Source: Adiantum capillus-veneris
Taxonomy: Eukaryota > Streptophyta > Polypodiopsida > Polypodiales > Pteridaceae
Direction of reading: 5' to 3'
Assembly: GCA_014529385.2 (NCBI GenBank)
Contig: CM043942.1
Span: 32,581,469-32,645,468, forward strand
Length of the DNA: 64,000 nt
This document shows, one piece after another, positions 18,878 through 32,481 of the stretch. The notes under the pieces were generated by a model, which saw only the letters and a program-made list of their open reading frames with translations, did no database searches and was not told the DNA's origin. A program made the translations under genes and the position numbers. The stretch's first letter is position 1, and every line of letters begins with the position of its first letter.

Positions 18878-21470
18878 TAACTATCCATCCTTGTGTAATT
18901 AACATTTAGAAAAATCCTTTAGTGAAAGAGGAGTCCACCAACGGTTGTGCCCTCACTTACGTAGAGGGAAAAAAGCGTTGTAAGAGTCCTTAGCCCATTT
19001 GTAGAGGTTATAGGACCAATTTTTTTAGGTCTTTTAGATTTTGTCCCATTTCTGCTTGCAAGACAAGAATAGGCCTTTTTCTAAGGCTATAGTCCCAAAC
19101 CATTGCCAATGGCAAAGGCCTATTCCCCAAATTTTTCTTACTTAGAGACTCTAATTTTTATTAGGCCTAGAGATCTGTCAAGGACCCCATCATGACTTTA
19201 GAGTCTATGGGTTGGGTAACTCTCATGTGGCAAGATTCTAATATTGTGATTTGGGGTACTCCATATGGCAAGATGGTAGGTCCTATGGGTAAGCTATAGA
19301 TGAGATCTCATCATGATTGTACCACTTTTTGGTATTTTTTTCTCAAATTTTGTGCGAAGGATGCCTCATATCAAACCTATGAATTTTGGTAGATCCATGT
19401 ATCCAGTTGCACAAATGAATGCATGGTTCTGCTCCCAAGAGCATGAGGAACAAGGTTACCAACTTTGTTTGCCAATCTAGGGTCTTTGAGAAAACAAGCA
19501 TGTTTTTCTATAAGTGTATTTTCTACAATTGGATGGCATGGGGCCACTCTACCCATCTAGACACATTCACTGATGCAAAATCTAGCCTAACTAGGCACTC
19601 CTATGTTAGTAGATATGGCCTTGTTGGCCGTAGCTACCTTGTTCCTACTTTGCATGTTTTTGTGTCCATGGGTGTGTGATTTGGTGTTTGGCTAATTGTC
19701 TGGTGCCTACTAGCAGTCTAGACTATATTTGTTCGGTGGCATCGGAAACGGTGCCCAAATATGTGCAAAGTGAGCTCGGAGAAGTCAAGGGCAATTTTTG
19801 CTCTGCTTTTCAACTTCTTGCAAATGATATGGAATTTTGGCACTTGTGCTTATATACTGAGCTTATGTGTCTAGTAATGCAATGCATGTTAGTTGGCTCT
19901 TTAGCCATCTAATACCCTAGAACACATCCTAGGTTTGCCAACCGTACCAAATTTTGGCTTTCAGTGATCAAGATCAGCATGTTTTAAAAAATTCTCGGCT
20001 ATTGTTATAAGCTGAAAATTGGTTCATGTCCGAAGGATTTCCAAAGGTTTATGGCTATTAAGAGAAACTCCTTGGTGAGAGATGTTTTCACAATTTTTTA
20101 TAAATTTGAGCTAATATGGATAATTATCAAAATTGATAGTAATCAACAAAAAATAACAAAATTGAGTAAAGAACTTACCAAACATTATGATAAATAATAG
20201 GTATGTATTTATGTACATAGGGACTCAAATCTTGTCTTTTCAAGCATATATTTATTATTTAGTGAAAATAGCATTGCTTATTTATGAAGTATCTGCGGAA
20301 TAGGTTGAGTTATATATACAAAGATGATTATGTGGATTAGATATCGGTATTTTTCCTAGCATATGGGATACATATGGGCTTTAATATACAATAGATATGA
20401 GAAAATTTTCCCAAAAGTTTGAAAAAATCTCCCAAAAATTTGAAAACAATGCCCAATAATATGCTACAAGCATTTTTGTTTAGAATTTTTTTGTGATTCG
20501 CATCATTTGTCTGTGCCCTCCTAGTATGAGCCCTCTTGGGGGACGGGCGGTTATGAGTTGAGTGCATGTGCATGGGATTAAAAAGATTGTGCCTATGTAA
20601 GATTGTGTAATGTGGCCCTATGTATGCATCATAGAGGTATGTGGGAAACAAGATGCCATGTGAGATGGGGGTCTTGAGTGGATGTGCTCAAGGGAATTTG
20701 ATGGTGAGATTCCTCTCATGTGTGATCAAAGAACCAAGGCCGAATAGTTTATACTGAAGACTTACAATTCGTTCTCTTATCCTTGGTATTGATGGTGACA
20801 TAGGTGAGCTGGATGATTCAAATTGGGTTGTTTCTTGGCTTGCCTATGATTTAGGTTGTTGTGGGAATGAACTTATTGGATCTTGGAAAGCCTATTCTGG
20901 CTTCCATGTCTTCTTCACACTTTTGTTTAAATGTGAGGCTTAATATTGGAAGTGGTTTTTTCAGTATAATCTTCAGGGTGTGTGGACTTGGCGTAGAGGG
21001 TTTGGGTGAATTATTTCACACCTATTATGATTTTCTAGAAGTTATGCCTAGCTCTTTTGACATCCAAATCTATGTAGTAGGAGCACAAGACTTGGGTTGC
21101 CGTCTTGGTTGTGGTGCAATTATCTTTGTGGATTTGATTGGACTTGGCTATGTCAGAGGGATTTGGGAACCCACATTTATTGCTTAGTGTGTTGGGTGTC
21201 TATTATCTTCTTGGGCACCCACCTTTGGTGCATAACCTTGTGAGTTTGAATCTCTAGTGATGGCTGGGCTTCCTAGATTTGGTTTGATGGGATTGAGAAG
21301 ATGTAGCCTTTGGTTTGGATTTAGAAGGGCATTGGCTCCCTTCTAGTACCCAAATCTGAGATAGTTGTATTCTTGAAGCTTGTTTGGACACTTGTGTGCT
21401 GTGGTTGCAGGTGGTAGCTGACTATTTTTAGTAGGGTGCTCAAAGACTTGGTGAAGGGTTGAAAACATCT
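18878..21470. other. 2.6 kb without recognised features
   Basis: AT-rich sequence with only short frames in all phases and no domain I recognise; it may hold old transposon relics. A 108-codon plus frame at 20861-21187 has no family features. Confidence 0.5.
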
Positions 21471-21479
21471 CATCCAATA

Positions 21480-21808
21480 ACGATGGACTTAACCAAATTG
21501 TCAGTGAGAAGCTGAACAAGAACAACTTCCATGCTTGAAAGTTTAGAATGACCTATTTCCTTATGGGTAAAGGTTATTGGGAGTACATTGATGGAGAGCA
21601 TGAGACAACACCAACGTTACCGAAGGAAGGTGCAAGTGTTGCGCAGATAAAGATGTTTAAAGATTGGAACTGGGGAGCTCGTAAGGTCATGTATTGGCTT
21701 TTTGTGAGTGCACAAGACACTATAATTGGGCGAGGTTTGGGTCCAGAATACAAACAATTTAAGACTGGTATCCATCTTCAAGAGAACAGTCTCTCATCTA
21801 TAGATTAG
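21480..21808 (+). pseudogene. Gag N-terminal part of copia A
   Basis: It reads DGLNQIVSEKLNKNNFHA-stop-KFRMTYFLMGKGYWEYI, the usual copia Gag start (x-L-x-x-x-N-F-x-x-W-K-x-x-M), with TGA in place of the conserved W. It continues KMFKDWNWGARKVMYWLF. After 21808 the frame is lost. Confidence 0.7.
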
Positions 21809-22079
21809 GTGTTCTTACCGATTGTGGGAGAGAAAGAACTTGAGGAAGACTCCACTACGTAGGGTAAAAATAATTCTGAATAGGTCCTTTTCAACATTAG
21901 AGGGAGAGGAAGAGGAGGTGGTACAGGTCATGGAGGAGGTCAAGGAAGAGGCAACCACCAAGAGATGGTTACAAGTTTTCCAACATATTAAGTTGACGAA
22001 ATGCAAAAAAATTGTGAAGCTTGTCAGTTTGAAAGAGGGAAAAACATCCTTTCCTCATGATAAGCATGTAAGCAGGAAT

Positions 22080-22740
22080 GCATTGGATTTAGTGCATACA
22101 AATGTATGAGGTGATGGGTCGATGTATGTATTATGTGAGCTTCATCAATGACCATACGAGGAAAGTATGAGCCTATTTCATGAAGCAAAAAAGTGAGATG
22201 TTTATGCACTTTCAAAATTTCAAGGTTATGGTTGAGAAATAGATGGGAAACATGAAAAGTGCCTAGGGTCAGATGGAGGGGGAATATTTCTCCAATGAAT
22301 TCAATGGTTTTTTAGAAAAGCATGGAATTCAGAGGACTTTATTATGTAGGTATACTCCACAACAAAATGGTGTTGCTGAGTGGAAGAACAGACACATTGA
22401 AAAATTGCTAGAGCGTTGATGAATGAGATGAAAATGATTCATTGTTATTGGGCTTAAGCTATTGCTACATCTATTTACATTATGAACATGACCCCTATTG
22501 TTGCACTACATGATAGGACACCAGAAGAGAAGTTTTGTGGTGAAAAACCGAATGTATCAAATTTTAAAGTTTTCGAATGTATTGCTTATGTGCATGTGTC
22601 GGATGAGCTAAGAAGTAAGCTTGACCTAAAAATAGAAAAATTTGTGTTCATTGGCTATTCCCTTGAGCAAAAGGGGAACAAGTGTTACAATCCTATCATA
22701 AGTAAAGTGAGGGTGATCAAAGATGTTGTTTTTGGATGAA
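22080..22740 (+). pseudogene. Integrase region of copia A
   Basis: Broken frames carry integrase-core traces (ALDLVHTNV at the first catalytic D position, but with N; TTKWCC near the PQNGVAE position) and a well-kept C-terminal part at 22482-22739: PIVALHDRTPEEKFCGEKP, SNFKVFECIAYVHV and DLKIEKFVFIGYSLEQKG, the copia T-P-x-E...F-G-C...K-x-x-x-F-I-G-Y pattern. Confidence 0.7.
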
Positions 22741-23189
22741 ATGGAAAGTTGGTATGTTGATGTGAAAGATGATTTAGGAGCTGATGTAAGAGAGAACGTG
22801 ACTGTAGAAAATACAGATGCACAGTCACAAGTTTTGAGTGGGCCATAAGGGTCACCTAGTGTAGGTAACGGGGAGAAGCCATGGAGTGGCAGGTTGAATG
22901 AAAGAGTGAGTCCTATTAACTCTTCAAATGTATCAGGGAAGGAAAAGGTTGATGATTCCCCTAAGCTGCCAAATTTGAGTGCTAGTCATAACTATGGTGA
23001 TAGCAGTGGTTTTGAGTAGAGTTTAGATGAGGAGTTTGGCATACGCTCTGTGAAGACTTTGGGTGCAAGAAGGATGCAAGTAAGGAACAAGGAACTTGGA
23101 AGTGATCTTGGACCACACAAGTATGAAAGAGTAAGAAAGCATGTGCAGAGATTGACTTATGATGGTTATGTGGCTTGTCATTATGCATA

Positions 23190-24262
23190 TATGATGAAGA
23201 TTATAGAGGATGTGAAATTCACGTGTTTTGAGGATGCTGTTAAAGATGAAAAATGGTGGCAAGCTATGGATGAAGAGGTGGATGCCCTTGATCAAATGGA
23301 ACATGGGAGTTTTGACATTACCAAAGGGAAAGAAGGCAATTGGATGTAAGTGTGTTTACAAAATAAAGCATAAGGCTGATGGCAGTGTGAGCAGGTACAA
23401 GGCAAGGATTGTGGACAAATGTTATGCACAAACTTATGGGATTGATTATGAGGAGACATTCAGCCCCGTAGCCAAGTTGGCTAGTGTTCATGTTTATTGT
23501 AGTGGTTGTAGCTTTAGGATGGGTGTTGAAACGAATGGATGTAAATAAGTTTTTTTGAATGGAGACTTGGAGGAAGTTATGGTTATGAAGCAACCAAAAG
23601 GTTATGCAAATATGAGTCTATGTGACCTTGTATGTATGTTAAAGAAAGCATTGTATGGGCTGAAGCAAGCACCTAGAGACTGGTATGAGAAGATTGTGGC
23701 ATTCCTTTTCTCTTTGGGCTTTGAGATGTGTGATGCAAATCATTCATTATACGTGTGAAAGAATGAAGCAAGAATTGTGGTGATATGCATCTTTGTGGAT
23801 GATTGGATTGTTGGAGGTAATAATGAGACTGAAGTAGAGGGTATACAAGCTCTACTTATGCAGAAGTTTGAGATGAAAAACTTGGGAGACTTGCATTAGT
23901 TTTTGGGCATTGAAATTGTTCACACAGAAGAGGGTGTATGGCTATCACAAAGATGATATGCTTAGGACATGTTGAAAAAGTATAGTATGGCCAATTGTAA
24001 GCTGATTGTGATGCCCTTAGATCAAAATTTGAAGTTGGGGAATGATGTAGGTCAAGTACTTAAGAATGCTACCATGTACATGAAGATTGTGGTAGCTTGA
24101 TCTACTTGACTATTTCATGTCCAAACTTAAGCTACACAATTGGATTGGTGAGTCAGTTTATACAATCTCCCAAGAAACCACACTTGGATGTAGTGAGCTG
24201 CACATTGTGCAATGCACTCTTTTATAGGGCTAACGTGGAGTTGCATCTCTATGGTTATACAA
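23190..24262 (+). pseudogene. Reverse transcriptase of copia A, cut at the RNase H junction
   Basis: Pieces in two phases: EKWWQAMDEEVDAL; then GCKCVYKIKHKADG and GIDYEETFSPVAKLASV; then KALYGLKQAPRDWYEKIVAF; the catalytic motif ICIFVDDWIVGG near 23795; and the tail SYTIGLVSQFIQSPKKPHL and VELHLYGYTNAD at 24262. The RNase H sequence that should follow is found at 34846 beyond element B. Confidence 0.8.
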
Positions 24263-24375
24263 ATGCGGATAACCTTGTATGTGTGAGCCCCTTATTCTAT
24301 TATGTACATAAAATAATAAGTGTAGAGGGTGGGCGCCTAGCGTAATTGGCCACATGGGGATTTACCCCAACAACT
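24263..24375 (-). mobile_element. Truncated 3' LTR of element B
   Basis: It matches the inner half of the K LTR in reverse, from ACCTTGTATGTGTGAG through CTATTATGTACATAA to TTACCCCAACA. The (GT)n half present in other copies is missing. Confidence 0.75.
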
Positions 24376-24384
24376 TCCCACTTA

Positions 24385-26060
24385 AAGGCCAATGTGATTG
24401 TGAAGGAGTACAAAGCTTGTACAAGGTCAACATTAAGTATGAACTCAATCAATGCACATGGGCTCACTGAAGCTGTGTGTAACCAACTAAAATGTAGAGG
24501 AAGTATAGAGCAATCAACCACATACTCCTCACCAAAGTTGCACACATCCGGCAGGTATCTCACAATATGCTGCAAAGTGTCGCTATGCTCAAAGCCAATA
24601 TCAGCCACTGCACGGCTAATTGATATCACTACAAATGCTTCTATTACAAACAAAATCTTGGGTCTCAAGATCAATATCTTATACATGAGATTCTCGGTTG
24701 CTAATGCAATCTTGGAAATCTTTGCCAACCTAACCATCTCATCAAATTGGTCTCAAAACAACTACTCATGGAAATCATCCTGACACCCAGACTCTGATCC
24801 CTAGAATCTATCCTTGTGTCCATCGCATATCACATGTGTACCAAAAGAATCTATTTGTCCAAAACCATGTGTGTCAAGAGCAATGTCCAGCTCCAACTCA
24901 CACGCATCAGCCTCTGGCATAAGCACATCCATGAATGACTGAATCACGACTAAACTCTTAGTGCTAAGGTCATCCATATCCATCATTGCATCCACAAATG
25001 ACAAGTCGTACTACACAATTGGCTCTACATGCTCACCAATTGAAGCATGATGTAGTCTATCCACAAAGGAGACACTCCTTGTCTCTCTGCATGTGTGCGT
25101 ACTCATAAAGATTGTGCCATCTCAAATGTGACGTACTTGCATTGCATGGATCGTGCCAACACTAGCAACTCTCACTATGATGTAGAATGAAATAGTGCTC
25201 GTCCAACACAACCTAGCATCCATTGTCTTGTATAACTGACTCACAGAGCTCAAGCTTTGCATCAAACATGGAACATGGCTTACATCTCGTAGCACATATA
25301 ATGCAGCACTTGGTAATGATAGTTTGACATCTTTTGCATTGATTGTATCATGCATTGAACCATCAGCTATACGCACACATCCAAGCATACCCCGCTACCC
25401 GCTAAACCTCTCATGATGCGGTGTGATGTGAAACCTAGCACTCACATCTAATATCCAACATGAAAGTAATGTGTCATCAACCAACATAAGAAAGTTAGAA
25501 GTAAACATAGAAGAAACCTCAGTATCTCTATCATACGTAGACTTACCTCTACTTCCATATCAGTCAAAATGATAGCATCTATCTTGTGCTATCTCATTTG
25601 TCAAAAACAACACCAACATATGTCCTGTATGACCACAATGCCAACATGCAATGTCTCTATGTTTGTGAGATTATCCTTTGACCATTGGCATCTCTCTAGA
25701 CTCATTTGTGCCAAAAGCATTGCACAATCTCTGCCATAAATCTTTAGTTGTACATGTATCCAAACCGATGCAATAGATATACTCACCAAGGTGCAACATG
25801 ATCGTCAAATGTGCAAGCTCGTCCAAATCCTCCCACTCAACGTCAGTCATACAATCTAGCCTAACATTTATGCCCTATAGTGGCAACACCTAGACCAAGT
25901 AAATCAATGCATCATGCATACCTATTTTCCAATGCTCGAAGTCTCAGCCATCAAACCTCATATGGAAAGGGGTTGGTGATGCATTAATGGTATCTAACCT
26001 TTGCGGCCCAAATGTGCTATAAATTTTCCTTTGAAATTGTAGTTTTGTACTCACAATGAT
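24385..26060 (-). pseudogene. Element B: Gag, inactive protease and RT tail
   Basis: It aligns along its length with K (44740-44820 plus 53686-55133): the Gag start (FEHWKIGMHDAL, DVEWEDLDELAHL), the knuckle CWHCGHTGHM, the protease-like motif WILDVSARFHITP near 25470-25430, VLRDVSHVPCLMQSL, then a direct jump to QSFMDVLMPEADACELELD and the RT thumb (LMYKILILRPK, GFEHSDTLQHIVRYL). Integrase and the RT palm are absent, as in K. Stops and frame changes are numerous, so this copy is older than K. Confidence 0.75.
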
Positions 26061-26270
26061 ATATATATTTTTCCTAGCAACTTGGACAAGATGTGTATAT
26101 AAATATTCTTTGTCCAAAGTAAACCAAGCAGAGGCTCAACTCTTAGAGAAGGAGGAAGAGAGACTTATAAGTACTAGGCACAAAGATTGGAAGAGAAAAG
26201 AAGAAATTCACAACATGCAACTCCTACACAAACTTGAGCAAGACACAAACCTTTCAATATCCAATCTCCC

Positions 26271-26283
26271 ATCTTGATGCCAA
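26271..26283 (-). promoter_or_regulatory. Possible primer binding site beside the C LTR
   Basis: The minus strand reads TTGGCATCAAGAT, a variant of the iMet-type TGGTATCAGAGC, and lies a few bases beyond the end of the LTR-like segment. The mismatches make it tentative. Confidence 0.35.
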
Positions 26284-26288
26284 TTTGA

Positions 26289-27402
26289 TGAAGGAGCAAG
26301 AAGAGATTCCCTTTAACACATTCCTTTAACCACCAACAACAAGGCTTTATTGATAAGAGATGGTTATATAAAGCATATGAGTGTTTACAATGCTAATTGT
26401 GAGGGTAAGAGTAGTACATGTTGATAGTAGTATATGGGAGATTAAAGTTTAGCATGGTAGAATGGAAATGTCATTATTGGGATATTAGGGCTTGGCTTCA
26501 TAGAGTAGAAGTGTGTTTGAAAGATTAGGGCTTGGCTTGGTAGAATGAAAATGTGATTAGGAGAGTAAGGCTTAGCTTAATGGAATGGAAGATCTTAGCT
26601 TGATGGAGTGGAATATCTTGGCTTGTTAGAGTGGAAGATCTTGTCTTGATAGAGTGGAAGAGCTTAGCTTGATAGAGTGTAAGAGCTTGGCTTGAGGGTG
26701 GAGGAGCTTGGCTTGGTTTGATCTCATACGATGGCCAAGGGAGGGAAGAAGGGCCCTATTTATAGGTGATGTTGTCTCCATAAGGAGAAGATATTTGATA
26801 GCATTCAAGCAAGTGTCGAGCCACTCGTGTCACGAGTGTTAACCATGTGAAGAAAATATGAGTGACACTTGTCTATTTGCTTCTCCAATTTCTTATTTCA
26901 AAATATCTCCTTGTTAGTGATGACACTTGTCCTTCTATAAGTCTTCTTCTTTTCACTCGCCTTTCTAGAAGTCTTCTTCTTGCCACCTGTACTATGTCTT
27001 AGATGGTTCAAGCTTTAGAAGTCTTAGGTTTGCTTAAGTTGTCACTTGCTTCAAAAAATAAATGTATCATGGTGGCTGTAAGCATGCTATGCAGCCTTTG
27101 ACTAAAGTTAATGAGAGGATTGATATGAATTTAAAAATGACACATGATGGTAGGAAAAAGACAAGCTAGTGCATTGGCTTATGTCATGATGGGCTTGTTC
27201 TAAATATGCATGATGATTATATATCATAAAGAAAATAAGTCGAAGTAAGAAAATGACTCTCAAAATAATTTATTAGATGAGGTATATAATTATACCTTAT
27301 ATATCATGTGTGCATATGTACATTATGGAGAATATTTCCATGCATCTAAATACACGTATCATGGTTCTCATCACACGTTCCCATTATGTACGTGCTATTA
27401 CA
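26289..27402 (-). mobile_element. LTR-like segment of element C
   Basis: The plus strand runs from TGAAGGAGCAAG to GTGCTATTACA and lies next to a polypurine tract (minus AGAGGGGGTGGA, plus 27408-27420). It contains the 25-bp tandem repeat at 26460-26720. There is no second copy in the window. Confidence 0.45.
26460..26720. repeat. Imperfect tandem repeat, about 25 bp, GCTTGGCTTGATAGAGTGGAAGA type
   Basis: About ten imperfect units with core CTTAGCTTGATAGAGTGGAAG; they stand inside the LTR-like segment of C. Confidence 0.8.
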
Positions 27403-27449
27403 TGCCATCCACCCCCTCTAAACCTGCACATCCTCCGGTATGTTCCATA

Positions 27450-28513
27450 CTTGAGTTTTGGAGGTTCAATCCTCATGAAGGTATGTTGTCTACTTCCTCC
27501 TCATCTTCATCTTATTTTGGTGAATCTGAGCCTTCATCTTCATTAGCATCAAATGTTTCATTGTCATTCCTTCTTTTGAACACTTTATTTTTCTAGCAAC
27601 AAGAACCTTTACTTATGTCCCATCAAGCTCACTTAAGAGAGACTTTAGGTGTAAGTGGCATTGCATGCACATGCTTGACAATATATGAACCGAACCATCT
27701 CTTAACAAACTTCCTCATGATAGTATGTTGATTTTCTAGATTACTATCATACATTAACACCCAATCACATTCTTCAATGTGTTTTGGCTGAGGCTTGTGT
27801 TTCTTGTCAAATCTGTCTTTGTTCTTAAGTCTCACTTCCTTCAATCTTGACAAAGAAATTTCAATATCCTCTGGTCTTCTTTCAAGCTACCGGATCCTTA
27901 ATGCAAGAAGATCTTCTCGTCATATTTTCTTCCTAGGGTAACACATTCCATGAGGGAACCATTTCCTCTATAGGCATCACAAGTTCTTGACCATACATTA
28001 ATTCAACAAGCATGTAACCTGTGATTGAACTATGTGTTGTGCGGTTGAACCACAAAGCATATGGTAATAGGATTGGCCATTCATGTATTCTACCTTTGCA
28101 AGCATTTGCTAAGGCCTTGATGATTGGGGGATTTCCCGGTTCAATTTTCCCATTTCCTTTAGGATTATAAGCAGTTGTGAGAGAAATTTTAATGCCCAAC
28201 CTTATAAGAAATTCCTTGCTTTGTCAGCATCTAGCTCACCCCTATCTGCAGTTATCTATCCAGCACATCCATGTCTACAAATCACATCTTCCAAGAGGAA
28301 CTTGCATATTGATTTTGTAGTTTTAATTCTTAATGCATGACCTTCAACTTGATAAGACAAGTCCTCTCTTGCAAACACCAAGTATCTCATTTGCCAAATT
28401 CCTAAAGGCATGATGAACAAATCCACCACCCACTTGTACGCATGGCCAATGGATAAGTAGGATGTAACCCATCTCGATGATGTACATTTAAGTGCATTTG
28501 GCATGTCACACAA
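27450..28513 (-). pseudogene. Integrase of element C
   Basis: Three minus-strand pieces: FVCDMPNALK-type zinc-finger end (28513-28256, CHMC-like C cluster); the core C-terminus TAYNPKGNGKIEPGNPPIIKA (E of DDE is in KIEPG) with WPILLPYALWFNRTTHSSITGYM and YGQELVMPIEEMVPSWN; and a tail KKHKPQPKHIEECDWVLMYDS with FVKRWFGSYIVK, then an acidic end. The GHxPIxxAL...WxDR-TTxxxTG pattern is closer to fungal-type gypsy integrases than to common angiosperm ones, by memory of these families. Confidence 0.65.
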
Positions 28514-28811
28514 GACTCCATAAACAAAGATACATCCCTATACATGCCTTTACACCACTACATTTCTTTGACCTTCGCAAAAGTATCTCATACACCACGT
28601 TGTCCTATCCATAGACTTTCATGAAACTCCTTGATGAGCTTTTGTTGAGCATCCCTATCACATAAAACCCTCAATGTCATTCCATTCCTCTATTTGGGAT
28701 GCTTCCAGAAGTAACCATCTTGTAAGAAATATCCATATGCTTTTTTGTGTATCCTCTTGAATTCTTGTTTGGTCCAATCATCCTACTTTGTTAAGGTACT
28801 CACATACCGAC

Positions 28812-29516
28812 CTATAAGCAACCATTCTCCTTCATACATATCCTCTTCAAACCTTGGAATGAACCTGCACAACATACATGATTACCCTTAGCATGAGATA
28901 TTGTGTAAAACTTTGTCCCTACATCATCAATCTCATCCACCATCTCTTTTTTGTCTTCATACCTTGCCTTGGAAAATATATCTACAATTCGATTATCTTT
29001 CCCTGTAATATGCTTTAATTCTAGATTCAAGGACTTGATGTATCCAATCCAACATAGCATAGAAATATCAGGAGTTGAACAGATTGTGATCATTCCAAGA
29101 AGAAGCAAGCAATCTATTTCCACAATCATGCATGATCCAACCAAATACTCCTTATCACTGTTCAAAGCCATAAGTATGCCCCACAATTCCCTCTTCACCT
29201 GTGGATAATTTCTTTGGCAAAGATTTGGAACTTTAGCTCCAAATTTCACCACATACCTGTGTTCTTCATCATCATCTTGCCCTATTGCCCATCCAATCCC
29301 TATAGGACTTGTATCCATTATCATGATGAAAGGCCTTCCACATGCACAATCCACTACTGTCAAAGCCGGTGTGCACTGTAATAATTCTTTTAACATCTTC
29401 ATAGCTCTTACATGTACATCTCCCCATTCAAATTTGTGGTTCTTTCTTGGAAATTGGTACAGAGGATCAAATACATGCACGTAATGTGGAATCCATATGA
29501 CATAGAAGACACACAC
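28812..29516 (-). pseudogene. RNase H domain of element C
   Basis: A 234-residue open frame: FEWGDVHVRAMKMLKELL, then the RNase H strings MDTSPIGIGWAIGQDDDE, YPQVKRELWGILMAL, VEIDCLLLLGMI and LNLELKHITGKDNRIVDI. Catalytic D (MDTS) and E (KRELWG) are kept. It is the best preserved part of C. Confidence 0.75.
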
Positions 29517-29518
29517 AC

Positions 29519-30501
29519 CTAAGAATCTTGCACCTCAGTGACACTTACACATGTCTCCTTCATCCTTTGAATTGCATCAACCTTTGTGGGACCAGTTCTT
29601 CTACCATAGGAACCACACAAATGCCCTATAATAAGTACTTCTTTTACTAAAACAATAGATTTTTCTCTTGACAAAGTAAGGTTGACCTCCTCTGACCTGG
29701 ATAGTAACCTATCATAATCATATATATGATTTGAAACAAATTTGTGGCACCCCCTTGAATCCAAGGCCTCATCTTTGTCTTTTACGTCACATCCTCTAAT
29801 CGACACATCATCTAGAAAGGGCATAGTTATTTGGGGTGTGAAGTCACATAAGAATTTGTTCATACCATTCATCATGTGTGCAACCAAGTTGGTTCCTCCC
29901 TGCGGTAAGGTACACATCCTTACCAAACCCAAAGGTGTCCTCATGGTAGTTAGGTCCCTGCTTTTTATTGCTAGTTGAAACTAATTATACCCTGGATACA
30001 AATCTCCCATAGAGTATATTTCCCTTCTTGCAAATGCTTCTACAAATTCATCCACGATTTTCCACGTATCTACATTCTTGATTGTGACTTTGTTTACTAG
30101 CTGCATATTTGGATGAAGCATAAGGCTCCATTCTTCTTTGGCATAGTGAACCATCTATTTGAATACAGAGCACACAAAGGCTCCAAGATGCTCATTTTAA
30201 TCTTCTCATTAAGCAAGTCAATCGACTTTGGCAAGTGAGCCTTCAGAATTAAAATTGGCCACAAGTTCCAAGGTACATGAGGTATAGTGAAAATCACCAT
30301 AGGTGCAACAATGCTTGGATGGACACACCCTATCTCACTTGGCTTAAATGCAAAAGCCTTACAATGTCCAGAAATCATCTCTTCAAAGCACTTATTCTCA
30401 ATAGTTGTTAAAAACTCATCACAACCAATTTGAAGCTCCTTCAAAAATTCTTGTGTAAACTTGTGCCCAATTTGTCTTGGATCCCTAAGGTTTGGTTGCA
30501 A
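29519..30501 (-). pseudogene. Reverse transcriptase of element C
   Basis: Two frames: 30501-30097 (KAFAFKPSEIGCVHPS, PHVPWNLWPI, LEPLCALYSNRWFTMPKKNG, the N-terminal RT strings) and 29944-29519 (RTPLGLVRMCTLPQGGTN, VAHMMNGMNKF and the catalytic motif MPFLDDVSIRGC). The FLDDVxIxG form differs from the YxDDILVFS of most plant gypsy elements. Confidence 0.7.
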
Positions 30502-31047
30502 AAAATTCCTGCTCTATCTTCTCCTTGTAATCTAAAGACAGAGGTAAGGCCACTGGTTCAACCTTATTTGCAATGGTCTTGTACTTTGTCTCCACACGCA
30601 CTTCAGTTGTTTGTATATCATGGCACTCTTTCTCATTTGTAAAAGCCTCAATCACCTTAAACATATCCAAAAGTACAAACTTCAACAACTTGCAGTCTCT
30701 CTTGGTCACTAGAGATTATAGACCTAAGGTGATTCATTAATCCACAAATCAAAGCTATTAAAAACACATGTAATATACTGACTATCCTCTAACAACCCAA
30801 TATTCTTAAAACTTGTTTGTACATTATGTGCATACTTTACATAATGTACAAACACTATTCTCTAGCAGTCCTAAAATATGTTTGTACATTATGTACATAT
30901 ACTGTCATGTACTTCTCTTAAATTATTCAAGTTTTGTGAAGCATATCAATCCATTTCCTGATAACCCAAGAAAACTTGTGGAAAAATTTTCATGCATAGT
31001 TGGATCATGCAAGATCCTGTTATACTTTGTACTACTGCACTCTCGCT

Positions 31048-31867
31048 TTACAATGGTAATTGGCAAAAACCCCTTATTTCTCTATGATCTTTAAATTCCT
31101 TGGTTGCCTTTAGAAGAGGATTCTCACGTAGGCTATCATGATTCCTCTCATGGTCCACATGCACAATGAGGAATTGGACAACCTTCTTACCATTCTTGCT
31201 CTTTATCCTTACGTAGGCTGATCTATTACCTTTGTCTCCATCCACACTCTTGTCATGAATGGCTGCCCTAAGATGAGTGGGTATGTTGACATCTCCTATA
31301 AAAGGAACTTTTGCTCATCCTTTATAGTCACCTTGACATTAGGACAAGCTCCATATAGATCCCTCAAGGAGTTTTTTGTAGCTGTTATGATCCATCCATG
31401 ATCTGTGTTAACCGGCCACTTCCCGTTCATGTGAAGACTTTTGAAACGTGGTTGATTTCAGAGCCATGATCAATCAAGGGTACACAAGGCTCATCTAGAT
31501 CTCCAACCTTGACCAAAATTTCTATGGTGGCTCTTGCCCAATGGATTCTTGCATAATGACTCCTGGGTGTAATATCATCATCATCCTCACCATCCATAAA
31601 GTGAACATGTTTTGTGCTCCCAGAGGAATGGTAGCATCTTGCCATGCTTTCATCATGGTCATTGTCATGTACTTGTATTCCTTATACCTTTGAAGTATCC
31701 CTTTCACCCAATGCATGCCTCTTCCTCTTGATTATGTCTATGATCTCTTCATGGAATTCTCGCTTTACAATTCCAAGAGCTTCACCCAATGTAAACTCAA
31801 CTTTTCTATTCAAAATTCTATTTTCCAATACCTTCACATTTGTGGCGGCCTCTATATTTGATTGCAA
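31048..31867 (-). pseudogene. Protease region of element C
   Basis: The string EPCVPLIDHGSEINHVS near 31470 is a retropepsin active site of the DHGSEIN type. It is preceded by ATIEILVKVGDLD and followed, after a stop, by a segment with KVVQFLIVHVDHERN. Frames are broken. Confidence 0.6.
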
Positions 31868-32481
31868 CTAATATGTGGACCTATGGTCAATTTTATGTGA
31901 TAGGTGTTTATCGCCCTGCTTGATGGGTGCATATATTGATTTGTGGTGATTATTGCATCATTATTACGCTTTCTTGTAAATGTCCCTCTGTGGATGTAAC
32001 TATGTATATTGAGTATTTTTTAATTTGATTTGTTGATTCATGCAAGCTTTTTTTTGACAGATTTGCATTATCATCTATTAAGATCCATCTTTTAAGTGGT
32101 CATATGCTAATGTGTAGAATAGTCTAGTGTGACGGGAAAATAAAGCGTCTGTATTGCTGACCTAGAAGTTGGACCCGTGGGCTGCTTTTGCCCCAGTTAC
32201 TAGAAAGCATGGATATGCTTTGAAACTTCCAGACTCGTCCAAAATTCAAATCCTCTTTCGAGATATTCAAAATGTGCACTCTTTGACATTCTTATTGTTG
32301 CTATGTTGAAGGCTATTGATGCTATTGACAATGGTGTAAACCAACATGACACTAACAAGCTGCCAAGATATGTAGATAATACTCGCCTCTCTAGAAGAGT
32401 TGCTTCTTTGTCTTCTTCCTTTTAGATGATATATCCTGTATGGGTATTGTAGGTGGTGGAACCTATTGTGGTGAAGCTTCC

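Noticed and set aside
20861-21187. 108-codon frame as a host gene
   Set aside because: Compositionally plain, no recognised domain, surrounded by non-coding sequence.
26056-26277. 73-codon coiled-coil-like plus frame
   Set aside because: It lies in leader-like DNA read in the opposite orientation; no support beyond charge pattern.
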